Below, piece by piece: positions 15,153-22,038 of a stretch of 22,144 nucleotides of DNA (the first letter of the stretch is position 1; every line of letters starts with the position of its first letter). Both the position numbers and the translations under genes were made by a program. The DNA comes from a virus: positions 1 through 22,144 of IMG/VR virus record IMGVR_UViG_3300042905_001114; one strand, given 5' to 3'. The notes under the pieces are model-generated. The model did no database searches. It saw only the letters and a list, made by a program, of their open reading frames with translations, and had not been told where the DNA came from.

Positions 15153-16965
15153 AACTCACTCCCATCTTGCTCTCACAGTTCAACGGCAGCAGCGTTGCCC
15201 ACTTGGGGCGTATACGCATACACTGCTCCACATATTCTCTTGCCTCTGCGGCTTTCCCTGTAGGGGCGATTGCTCCTACTGCGTCATGTACAGTCATCAC
15301 CACTCGCAGGCGTCGTGCGACCATCAGCATCTGTTCGCCAATCACGATACGCGCCAAGGCTTGGCAGATATTCTCCACCAGCTTCCCACCGTAGATGCGG
15401 GTCGGGATGACGGCGCGGCCCTTCTTCTGGTCGTAGACCATCTCATTGTGGTTACCACCCAGCATAGGTTTCCAGCGCAGGTTTGGATATTTAAGGCTCA
15501 ACCCATTGGGTAGCTTGATGCCGTCCTTACCATACACCACCAGCACACCGTCCAGCCCTATCGGGGCCGTCTGGTTGTTAGCCATAGCATCCAGCGCGTC
15601 CCCAGCCTGACGCCATAGCTTGGGTATCATGGGGTAGGTCTCACGGTATACCGTGATAATGCGTTTGCACTCCTCCGCTGGCATATCGACACCGAAGGTC
15701 TTTAGCTGCGCTTGGAACTTCACAGCGCCCATACCATACCCTGCACCAAGGATGGTGGTCTTACCCACGAACCTCTGCGGGTCTGTCACCTCATCGACAG
15801 GCACACCGTAGATGGAAGACGCCATAATCTTATACACGTCCTCACCTTTGTCGAACGCATCAACGAGGTCATACTGCCCAGCCAGCCACGCCAAGGTCCG
15901 CGCTTCGATCTGGCTGCTATCGCAGTCGATAAAGATATACCCGTCTGGTGCGCGCATCGCCTTCTTCAATGGTGACTTGCGGGGTAGGTTCTGGAGGTTA
16001 ACCTTATCGTCCCCTCCCCATCGCCCAGTATGTGCAGCGTAGTAGCGTAGAGGCACAGGCAATGTGCCGCGCTCCGCAATCTTGATGAACCGCTCGGTGC
16101 GTGTCTCTTCCAGCGTAGACTTTACCCCTAGCCGCGCAGCGACAATCGCTTGCACCTGTGGGTTCTCATGGTCCAGCAGCGCCTTGAAAGCCTCGTCGTT
16201 CTTGGCGAAGGCGTAGGTCTCCTTACCCGTAGCAGGGCTAACCTTCATCGGCACATCAACCCCATGAAACACCAGCAGTTCAGCCAGCTTGGGGTTGCTC
16301 ATCAGGTCAGCCTTGTCGTAGTTCAGCTTGGACATGAGCGCTTCCTTGGCACTCTTCACATTAGACAGGTGGTTTGTGAGGACTTCTTTGTCTAAGCTTA
16401 GCACAGGCTCCGTAAACATCCGGATCGTCAGGTCTATTAGACGTAGCTCAATAGCAGGAAAGCCAGCCGCGATCCGTTGGAACAGTTCATAGGTCAGGTC
16501 GGTATCGTTGATACAATACCCAGCGTAACGCGCCATCTCGTCTGGCTCAAAATCCAAACGTGTCTTGCCCAGTGCGTTCAGCACCTCGTTACCCTTGACG
16601 CCCAGCCCATATCGCTCGGCAGCTTTAGCTAGGCTGTTACCCGCATCAGGCCCATCAATGGCGCGAAGCATGGAGAGCGTGTCAGCAATCCGCTTGGGGC
16701 GGATGTCGAAGTGCCAGTTGAGGATAGCCATGTCGAACACAGCGTTGTGCGCCACAGCAATGCTGTTGTCCCAGTCAAACTGGTCAAGCCACGCCTTAGT
16801 CTTCGCCTTGGTCCCACTGAACCATTGCGCCTCCTCGTCGTTGCGCTTTACTGATACGCCGATAACCTCAAACATCTCGTCGCGGATATACTCCTCCGTT
16901 GTCACCTTGGATAACGAATAGCTCCGGTCGTAGAAGGTCTCGAAGTCGATGGTCAGGATGTTCAC
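15142..16965 (-). CDS. Family A DNA polymerase with 3'-5' exonuclease
   Basis: Replicative polymerase, 607 aa. Exonuclease motifs: DFE (D7, E9), HNAVFD (73-78) and YCIND (Y150, D154). Polymerase motifs: TGRWGG and NLQNLPR (313-329), motif A DSSQIEAR (349-356), motif B R398-K402-Y410-G411 and motif C VHD (559-561). All catalytic residues expected for both activities are present. There is no 5'-nuclease domain, as usual in phages, and it is somewhat shorter than T7 polymerase. A TTG at 17001 extends the frame, but the GTG at 16965 sits in a GTGA overlap with the upstream stop, starts two strands before the exonuclease motif and has GAGG upstream, so I use it. Confidence 0.93.
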   Translation of the reverse strand: MNILTIDFETFYDRSYSLSKVTTEEYIRDEMFEVIGVSVKRNDEEAQWFSGTKAKTKAWLDQFDWDNSIAVAHNAVFDMAILNWHFDIRPKRIADTLSMLRAIDGPDAGNSLAKAAERYGLGVKGNEVLNALGKTRLDFEPDEMARYAGYCINDTDLTYELFQRIAAGFPAIELRLIDLTIRMFTEPVLSLDKEVLTNHLSNVKSAKEALMSKLNYDKADLMSNPKLAELLVFHGVDVPMKVSPATGKETYAFAKNDEAFKALLDHENPQVQAIVAARLGVKSTLEETRTERFIKIAERGTLPVPLRYYAAHTGRWGGDDKVNLQNLPRKSPLKKAMRAPDGYIFIDCDSSQIEARTLAWLAGQYDLVDAFDKGEDVYKIMASSIYGVPVDEVTDPQRFVGKTTILGAGYGMGAVKFQAQLKTFGVDMPAEECKRIITVYRETYPMIPKLWRQAGDALDAMANNQTAPIGLDGVLVVYGKDGIKLPNGLSLKYPNLRWKPMLGGNHNEMVYDQKKGRAVIPTRIYGGKLVENICQALARIVIGEQMLMVARRLRVVMTVHDAVGAIAPTGKAAEAREYVEQCMRIRPKWATLLPLNCESKMGVSYGG

Positions 16966-17168
16966 TGGCCCATCGCCTCTTCCACGGTCATCTTGGGGCA
17001 ACGGTCACTTGGTTTGATCTCAATGCTCTCGATGGTGTAGAAGCTAGGTCCGCACTCCACTATGTCTTGAAGTTCGAAAAGTTCCTCGACGTTAATTGTG
17101 GTGCTGCGTGGCCCATCTCCGTGGTGATAGGTCAGCGTTACCGTCCAGCGTGGTTTTGTATCGTTCAT
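16962..17168 (-). CDS. Unknown small protein, 68 aa
   Basis: A compact, beta-rich protein beginning MNDTKPRWTVTLTYHHGDG with a short acidic helix (VEELFELQDIV) and ending TVEEAMGQ. No family recognised. The frame is open further upstream, but ATG 17168 forms an ATGA overlap with the VRR-NUC stop and its own stop overlaps the polymerase GTG, so this start fits the tight operon. It may be a polymerase-operon accessory protein. Confidence 0.65.
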   Translation of the reverse strand: MNDTKPRWTVTLTYHHGDGPRSTTINVEELFELQDIVECGPSFYTIESIEIKPSDRCPKMTVEEAMGQ

Positions 17169-17485
17169 TGTGTGTCTCCTATGATAGTAGCAGCCTTGAG
17201 CTTGCGGATAAGTTCGCGCACCATGTCCCAGTTCTCTTCGTTCACCACCACGGCCACGCCATTGTTGCGCCGGATAGCTTCGATCTCGCTGACTTGTAGT
17301 GCGGTAGGTTTGTTCGTCCCAGCCTTGCACTCGACAGCAAGGAATAGTCCGTTCACGCAGATGATGATGTCGGGGACGCCGCTGCGTCCGTAGCCGTGGG
17401 TTGCAGGGAAAAAGTAATAGACGCTCTCTTCTTTGAGAACGCGAACGACCTTCTCCTTCACCCTTTTCTCAGGTGTAGATGCCAT
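17165..17485 (-). CDS. VRR-NUC domain nuclease (PD-(D/E)XK)
   Basis: The 106 aa protein is a single VRR-NUC domain: GRSGVPDIII (D39), VECKAG with E52 and K54, and Q64 in TALQ, the canonical order. Standalone phage VRR-NUC proteins are thought to cut Holliday or flap structures, as the domain does in FAN1. It starts the polymerase operon, with AAGGAGCAAACAAC before its ATG. The intergenic space upstream carries a hairpin, a TTGACA motif and one copy of the 25-base repeat, so this is probably where the operon is controlled. Confidence 0.88.
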   Translation of the reverse strand: MASTPEKRVKEKVVRVLKEESVYYFFPATHGYGRSGVPDIIICVNGLFLAVECKAGTNKPTALQVSEIEAIRRNNGVAVVVNEENWDMVRELIRKLKAATIIGDTQ

Positions 17486-17503
17486 GTTGTTTGCTCCTTG
17501 TTT

Positions 17504-17519
17504 GCGGTAATCGCACCGC
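17504..17519 (-). promoter_or_regulatory. Leader hairpin before the VRR-NUC gene
   Basis: GCGGT (17519-17515) pairs with ACCGC (17508-17504) around a 6-base loop, 9 bases upstream of the AAGGAG of the VRR-NUC gene. It could be an mRNA stability or translation element like the stems in the other two leaders. The stem is short, so confidence is low. Confidence 0.35.
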
Positions 17520-17523
17520 TGCC

Positions 17524-17535
17524 ATACATTGTCAA
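17524..17535 (-). promoter_or_regulatory. TTGACANTGTAT motif upstream of the polymerase operon
   Basis: A perfect TTGACA followed by ATGTAT. At 17-base spacing the downstream hexamer is GATTAC, only three of six to the -10 consensus, so this may be a weak or activator-dependent promoter. The same 12-base pattern occurs at 8803-8814 and 21873-21884. Confidence 0.4.
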
Positions 17536-17537
17536 TA

Positions 17538-17562
17538 GGTGTTTGCTTACTCGGGTAAGGTA
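17538..17562. repeat. 25-base intergenic repeat, copy 1 (operator candidate)
   Basis: Matches the second copy at 21787-21811 in 24 of 25 bases. The core CTTACTCGGGTAAG (17546-17559) is an inverted repeat with 5-bp arms and a 4-base centre, the size and form of a dimeric repressor site. It stands just upstream of the TTGACA motif in the gap before the polymerase operon. Confidence 0.65.
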
Positions 17563-17577
17563 AATAATTACGCCGTG

Positions 17578-18453
17578 TTATCCCTCTGCTTTCTTGTCCA
17601 TAACGAAGTAGAGGTTGGTGTTGACGCGGACGCCTACACCGTCAATGTAGCCCTTGACGTCCATCAGCTTGAGTAGGCCCAGCGCACCGCGCAGGTGGTC
17701 GGTCAGCGATGCGTCTGTGTAGGTCACCGCATCAAAGCCATCGTTAGCCCTACGCGAGACAAGGTAAGCGCCGTTGGACTCGATACGCACAGTGACGCCG
17801 TTGTTGTCGTTATAGAAGCCCATCAGCATAATAGCCTCCTGATTAGCTTCGGCCAGCGCGGGGAAGTCCATATCATCAGCATTAAGGTATTGCTTGATGT
17901 CGCCCCAGTTACGTGCCGCATACTCGAACAGCCGGTCCTCAATCCGTCCCTTGGCACGACGGAAGGGCCATGATGTCTCGGAGGCTATACCGTTGATTAC
18001 GGAGTGCGTCTCCTTGTGTGCATCAGCAGCGCGTTCCTTGGGTGTCTTGAGGTGGAACGCCTTGACGATACGCTTGGCCGCAACGTCTGGCTTGGTAGAG
18101 AAGGTCTTCATGTGGCGTTGGCTCATCTGTGTGAGCCGGAAGTTGTCGAAGAAGTAACGGATGGTCTCGTCGCGCCAGTGCGTCTCAATCCACAGCTTCC
18201 CAAGCTCCTCGTCATTATCAAAGATAACAAGCTCACTTACTCTTGGGTTGCTACCATAAGGCCCGAACGATTGCTTAGACTTGTAGCGCCATGTCGGACG
18301 CTCCTTCATCAGTCTATCTAGCACTGGGGGGAGCGCGGTGTGTAGAGTAATCACCCGATCTGGGTATTCGGGCCGCTCAAGCGCCTCCTCATGCACAAGG
18401 TTCTTCATGCTATTGAGGTAGGTGTAACGGTTCTTGATGTCGTCGATAAACAT
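17578..18453 (-). CDS. Unknown protein, 291 aa, last gene of the AAA+/VWA operon
   Basis: No family recognised. Residues 1-110 look mixed alpha/beta (WIETHWRDETIRYFFDNF); 120-200 are helical and basic with QRHMKTF and KTPKERAADAHKE; the last 80 alternate strands (GVTVRIESNGAYLVSR, GYIDGVGVRVNTNLYFVMD). There is no membrane helix, signal or nuclease motif. The ATG shares one base with the previous stop and has AAGGAGCAGAC upstream, a variant of the extended ribosome site. Being the last gene after ATPase and VWA genes, it may be a client or partner of that complex. Confidence 0.7.
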   Translation of the reverse strand: MFIDDIKNRYTYLNSMKNLVHEEALERPEYPDRVITLHTALPPVLDRLMKERPTWRYKSKQSFGPYGSNPRVSELVIFDNDEELGKLWIETHWRDETIRYFFDNFRLTQMSQRHMKTFSTKPDVAAKRIVKAFHLKTPKERAADAHKETHSVINGIASETSWPFRRAKGRIEDRLFEYAARNWGDIKQYLNADDMDFPALAEANQEAIMLMGFYNDNNGVTVRIESNGAYLVSRRANDGFDAVTYTDASLTDHLRGALGLLKLMDVKGYIDGVGVRVNTNLYFVMDKKAEG

Positions 18454-18653
18454 TAGTCTGCTCCTTCTGCTAATTTCTGTAGTCCGATGGTGTATGCCTC
18501 TAGCTCGTCACGAGCTATGATGTTGGGGAACACATACTTCAAGCCGTTGCCGCCATGCGTCCAATACACGGAGAAGTATTTTGTCTCCCCGTAACCCCAT
18601 GCCTCCACCTCATATATCTGGTGTTCACCACTCGTATTGTTTGAGGATGGCAT
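18453..18653 (-). CDS. Unknown small protein, 66 aa
   Basis: A short gene with an ATG preceded by AGGGA, overlapping the end of the DUF3150-like gene by 29 bases and the next ATG by one base. The protein is rich in Tyr, Trp and Gly (YEVEAWGYGETKYFSVYW, HGGNGLKYVF) with a helical end (DELEAYTIGLQKLAEG), so it is probably a small beta sheet plus helix. Function unknown. Conserved overlap on both sides supports it as a real gene. Confidence 0.6.
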   Translation of the reverse strand: MPSSNNTSGEHQIYEVEAWGYGETKYFSVYWTHGGNGLKYVFPNIIARDELEAYTIGLQKLAEGAD

Positions 18654-19476
18654 CTAACTTTCCCTTCACATCTTCGCGCACGTCGATGCTCTCTTTGATC
18701 TCGTCGATGTCCACGTTGGCAATGGCACGCTCAAGTCCACGCCTTGCCTCTTCTAGAGTAGGGTCACGGGTCACGTTCAGGTGGGTCAACATACTGCACA
18801 TCTCTTGTGCGTTGGTGATGAACGTATCGTGCCAGCGGCGCTTGTCCTCATCCTCTGGCTCGACCAGCTTGTCTGACATGCGTGATACCATGTCGTGCAG
18901 CTTGCTCCATTGCTCACGCATGGCAGCCTCGACACGCTCATTGGCATGGGTTTCATACTGCATCCGCATCGCGTCTAGCTCCTGCTTTGGTAGGTCTAGA
19001 CGGAAGTCGCCTGCATCAGGCACAGGTGAGAACACAAGACGGAACCCGAACTTGGAACGCACCTCGTCAGTGTCGGGGTAGTCCATTGGGTCGAACAGGT
19101 CGCCAAGGTAGTTGTGTGCGGTGTGCACCAGACTCGGGTAAGCAATAAGGAACTCGCTCACCTTGTTGTCGAAGTAGGCTTGACGCGCATTGGCCTCGGT
19201 CTTGTAGTCAAAGAATAGCGACGTAGGTAGAAGCCTCGGCCCTCGATCAGCCCAAGGCATGGTGCGGGTGTTGTGCCACAGGCGGCAGCCAGCAGCGTAG
19301 TCAGCAATCTCCTTACGTAGATGGCTCCCTGCCATAAGGTTCTTGCGGAACTGCCCAGCGTCAGCAGACGCACGGTTATCGTCAGCCACCTTGCGACTTG
19401 CGTCCTTGTCGATTTTGTTGGCTGTCCATACGGAGATGTTAAGCTCGGTCAGCATTGCTGCATTTGAGATGGTCAT
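18625..19476 (-). CDS. DUF3150-like helical protein, third member of the AAA+/VWA module
   Basis: The 283 aa protein is highly helical. The pattern NISVWTANKID, the CRLWHNTRTMPW segment, LIAYPSLV and RLVFSPVP followed by a long charged helix (about 170-215) and an acidic C-terminal region resembles, from memory, DUF3150 proteins that accompany phage and bacterial MoxR/VWA gene pairs. The role is unknown; by position it may be substrate or adapter of the ATPase. AAGGAGCAAACC stands before the ATG, only 12 bases after the ATPase gene. Alternative: an unrelated coiled-coil protein; family confidence is moderate. Confidence 0.6.
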   Translation of the reverse strand: MTISNAAMLTELNISVWTANKIDKDASRKVADDNRASADAGQFRKNLMAGSHLRKEIADYAAGCRLWHNTRTMPWADRGPRLLPTSLFFDYKTEANARQAYFDNKVSEFLIAYPSLVHTAHNYLGDLFDPMDYPDTDEVRSKFGFRLVFSPVPDAGDFRLDLPKQELDAMRMQYETHANERVEAAMREQWSKLHDMVSRMSDKLVEPEDEDKRRWHDTFITNAQEMCSMLTHLNVTRDPTLEEARRGLERAIANVDIDEIKESIDVREDVKGKLDAILKQYEW

Positions 19477-19487
19477 TGGTTTGCTCC

Positions 19488-20564
19488 TTAGAGGATGTCT
19501 TGGTTGTCACGCGCCCAGTCAGTGAACGCTTTGTTGGTGAACGCTATCTTCTGCTTGGACTTGGACCGTGCCAGCGACGTGCAGAACACGGCTTGGTATT
19601 CTTCTTCGAGGCGACGGACATATTTCATGATGGGTGCGATGGTCTCACCGTCCACCGCACGTTCAAGGTTGAACAACAGTGTTACGACTGCGCCAGTAGA
19701 CGTAGGTATCGTAGCCGACTCGGGCGTAGCGATGATGCTCTCGCGGGTAGGTATCTCATCCTGATACGCAAGGAAGGATGCAATGTCGTTAGCCCCTGCG
19801 CTCCCTACTGTGCCTACTAGCGCACAGGTAAGCGCGTTAGTGCTGATCCGGTCACGGCCCCACATGACGTTGGAGCCAAGCTCAAGGGAGCGCGGCGTGA
19901 TGAACTTACCCTGCACTCGCTTAGGGTTGTAGACGTAGGGGTTGTCGGTGTCGAAGTCGTCGTCTCTGAATGAGGATAACACTGTAGGTGTTTGGTTAAC
20001 CCACGCCATGAGCGCAGGGTGGATGTTGTTCTCGGCAGCCCACGGCAGCCACTCGCTGGCGTTGGCCTTGCGGACCTCGACCACAGTCAGACGGTCGATG
20101 CTATGGTCAAGCAGCGTATCGCCAAGCCCTTCTTCAGACAGGTTGGTGGTTAGGAATACGATACTACCCTCTGGCAGCATGGTGTCTTGGATGCGCTTGT
20201 TGTTCACCTCAAGCAAGGTGTGCATCATGTTCTGGATGGAGCGCGGCGCTTTGCCGAACTCGTCAAGCATAATGACAACAGGCTTACCCGTGTGCAGCTT
20301 GAGCGCCGTGTTGATGAAGAACTCCATAACCTTGCGCTCCTTGTCGGGGAACGGGATGGCAGTGTCGCCCTCGGACTTGTTGCCCATGTCGAAGTAGGCA
20401 TACTCATAGCCGGAGCCAAGCAGGTCGGGCAGTAGCTTCATGATCGAAGACTTGCCGATGCCCTTCTCGCCCTTGAGTAGGATGGTGTTGGTTGTGCCGA
20501 TGGCAGCGATAAGCTCGGCTGCTTCTTGCAGTGAAACGCGATTGGTAAAGTCGATGTTGCTCAT
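19488..20564 (-). CDS. MoxR/CobS-like AAA+ ATPase
   Basis: The 358 aa ATPase has Walker A GEKGIGKSS (32-40), Walker B VVIMLDEFGKA (96-106, D101 and E102), sensor 1 in FLTTNLSEEG (N141) and an arginine-finger candidate R158 in HSIDRLTVVEV, the MoxR/CobS order. Members form hexamers that remodel partners bound through VWA proteins; CobS with CobT inserts cobalt, RavA with ViaA acts in stress. Here the VWA partner is encoded directly upstream. GGAG stands eight bases before the ATG. The substrate in the phage is unknown. Confidence 0.88.
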   Translation of the reverse strand: MSNIDFTNRVSLQEAAELIAAIGTTNTILLKGEKGIGKSSIMKLLPDLLGSGYEYAYFDMGNKSEGDTAIPFPDKERKVMEFFINTALKLHTGKPVVIMLDEFGKAPRSIQNMMHTLLEVNNKRIQDTMLPEGSIVFLTTNLSEEGLGDTLLDHSIDRLTVVEVRKANASEWLPWAAENNIHPALMAWVNQTPTVLSSFRDDDFDTDNPYVYNPKRVQGKFITPRSLELGSNVMWGRDRISTNALTCALVGTVGSAGANDIASFLAYQDEIPTRESIIATPESATIPTSTGAVVTLLFNLERAVDGETIAPIMKYVRRLEEEYQAVFCTSLARSKSKQKIAFTNKAFTDWARDNQDIL

Positions 20565-20580
20565 GGTATTTGCTCCTTTG

Positions 20581-21768
20581 TTATTGAACGTGGACGGTCT
20601 TGCCCGTCTTACTTGTTACGCTTGGGTTGCCACATATCACCCACAGGATGGGTGCTGGCCAGTTGTCGCCCCATTGGTCAAAGACGTGCCCGTCCGTGAA
20701 CATAATGATGCAGTCAGGTTTGATGTTGTTCTCTTTAAGGTATCGTTGGACGCAGCGCGGGTCAGTGCCACCGCCACCCTTGGGTCGCATAGCGTTAGCG
20801 ATACCCTCGTAGTCGCCACGCTTGTATTCCTCGTGGCCCGTCACCTCGCCGTCCCAGTAAAGCAGGTCAACGTGCTCTGGGTTTACTTGGTTCACGACAC
20901 CAACGAACTCGGACAGGACTTTCTTCATGTCGGACGGGTCACCCATCCACATCGAGCCGGACAGGTCTGGACCTGCCACGATATGTCCAAGGCTCTCACC
21001 GTAGGTGGTGGGCATGATTAAGTCTAGTGCATGGAACCTACGGTTGAGGCGTCGATAGGTCGTATCGTCCTTGACGGTGCAATTCTGTGTGATGAACTCG
21101 CGCAGCGCGTCCTTCCAGTTGATCTGCGGACGTAGTAGCTCACCTATCTCGGCAGGGATGTCGCCCTTGCCAGCCCCGCAACGCTTGGCCTCGGCCTCAC
21201 CTCGACGCATGGCGTGTTCAATCTCCTTCTGTAGCGCGTCTTGCTCCTCCTTCGGTAGCTCCTGCGCGTCACCCCAGCCATGCTCGTCGAAGCCTTGGCT
21301 ATCGGATGGCGGGTCTTTCTTCAACAGGTCGAAGACTTGTCGCGCCGACATGCCGTCATACTTCTTATCATATAGGCCCATCCTGCTACCGTCTGGGTTG
21401 CGCGGGAACTGAACCACGCTCTCGGCGGGGTCAGCCGCCACAATCATACGGTTAACAACGTAGTCACAAGCCTGATTGGCGAGCGAGGCGTCTTCCTCGA
21501 ACAACTTGCGCCATACGGTCAGATGTCGAAGTCCCTTGTGCATCGCCTCGTGCAGACAGACGAAGCTAAGCTGTGCCACAGGCAACATCTCCACGAAGTC
21601 GCGGCCATAGACCTCGTCGCGTCCGTTGGTATATGCAGTTGGTGTAGTGTCACAGATGCTCGTCTTGCCGATTGCCATGATACCCGACCACAACCGAAGG
21701 CTCGGAAGTGTCGAACGCATGACGTCGATTTTGGCTTTCTTGAGCTTGCGCTCGGCAGTTATCGTCAT
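20581..21768 (-). CDS. DUF2201-type protein: putative metallopeptidase plus VWA-like domain
   Basis: A 395 aa two-domain protein. The N-terminal half has a zinc-peptidase HEAMH (73-77) in FVCLHEAMHKGLRH, with a possible third ligand in the downstream NQACDYVVNRM (D102), the DUF2201 layout. Residues 150-220 are a charged linker. The C-terminal half is VWA-like with a full MIDAS: DLSGS (D268, S270, S272), T335 in GGGTD and D359 in FTDGH. It thus may bind and cut or position a protein substrate while coupled to the MoxR-type ATPase downstream. It is the first gene of its operon, with GGGAGCAAAACG before the ATG, a promoter at 21856-21884 and one copy of the 25-base repeat in its leader. Peptidase activity is predicted only. 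Confidence 0.82.
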   Translation of the reverse strand: MTITAERKLKKAKIDVMRSTLPSLRLWSGIMAIGKTSICDTTPTAYTNGRDEVYGRDFVEMLPVAQLSFVCLHEAMHKGLRHLTVWRKLFEEDASLANQACDYVVNRMIVAADPAESVVQFPRNPDGSRMGLYDKKYDGMSARQVFDLLKKDPPSDSQGFDEHGWGDAQELPKEEQDALQKEIEHAMRRGEAEAKRCGAGKGDIPAEIGELLRPQINWKDALREFITQNCTVKDDTTYRRLNRRFHALDLIMPTTYGESLGHIVAGPDLSGSMWMGDPSDMKKVLSEFVGVVNQVNPEHVDLLYWDGEVTGHEEYKRGDYEGIANAMRPKGGGGTDPRCVQRYLKENNIKPDCIIMFTDGHVFDQWGDNWPAPILWVICGNPSVTSKTGKTVHVQ

Positions 21769-21786
21769 CGTTTTGCTCCCGATGAT

Positions 21787-21811
21787 GGTGTTTGCTTACT
21801 TGGGTAAGGTA
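21787..21811. repeat. 25-base intergenic repeat, copy 2 (operator candidate)
   Basis: One mismatch to copy 1. The inverted core CTTACTTGGGTAAG lies at 21795-21808, between the promoter start and the ribosome site of the VWA gene, about 40 bases into the predicted transcript. A bound protein here would act as a roadblock; as RNA the arms could also pair. Confidence 0.65.
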
Positions 21812-21823
21812 GGTGGTGGGTGA

Positions 21824-21848
21824 CGGGGTGGCTCGTTGCTCTGCCCCG
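21824..21848 (-). promoter_or_regulatory. 5'-terminal stem of the VWA operon leader
   Basis: CGGGG (21848-21844) pairs with CCCCG (21828-21824) around a 15-base loop. The predicted start from the promoter at 21856-21884 is near 21849, so the transcript would begin at the base of this stem, as in the SSB operon leader. Confidence 0.45.
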
Positions 21849-21855
21849 CCCTTAC

Positions 21856-21884
21856 TGTATAGCGTAGTAGCTATACAATGTCAA
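21856..21884 (-). promoter_or_regulatory. Sigma70-like promoter for the AAA+/VWA operon
   Basis: Perfect -35 TTGACA (21884-21879), 17-base spacer, -10 TATACA (21861-21856; four of six, with TATA kept). The -35 includes the TGA stop of the 51 aa gene. The spacer begins TTGTATAG, sharing the TTGACANTGTAT pattern with the other two gaps. Confidence 0.62.
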
Positions 21885-22036
21885 CCTTCCACCTCGTCGT
21901 ATACCTCACGGCGTATGGTGTCGAGCCGCTCGGTCAAAGCTATAGCAAGCTCCTTCCAATCCACATCGACGCCATACTTGGCTTGTTCGCGTAGCTCGTT
22001 GTGCGTCATGGCGCGGTAGTAGTTGCGGTCTTTCAT
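21881..22036 (-). CDS. Small unknown protein, 51 aa
   Basis: A short gene. ATG at 22036 with GGGAG eight bases upstream, two bases after the stop of the membrane-protein gene. The protein, starting MKDRNYYRAMTHNELREQ and ending EVYDEVEG, is charged and helical with no recognised domain. Good ribosome site, tight spacing and host-like codon use support it. Confidence 0.6.
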   Translation of the reverse strand: MKDRNYYRAMTHNELREQAKYGVDVDWKELAIALTERLDTIRREVYDEVEG

Positions 22037-22038
22037 GG

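Noticed and set aside
16966-17001. TTG-started extension of the DNA polymerase
   Set aside because: The extra residues lie in the upstream gene and the GTG at 16965 has a GTGA overlap and better fit to the exonuclease start.
17507-17535. Full sigma70 promoter before the VRR-NUC gene
   Set aside because: Only the -35 is convincing; GATTAC is a poor -10, so it is listed as a motif.
20440-21021. 193 aa open frame on the plus strand across the ATPase/VWA junction
   Set aside because: Antisense to two genes with clear catalytic motifs; no recognisable domain.
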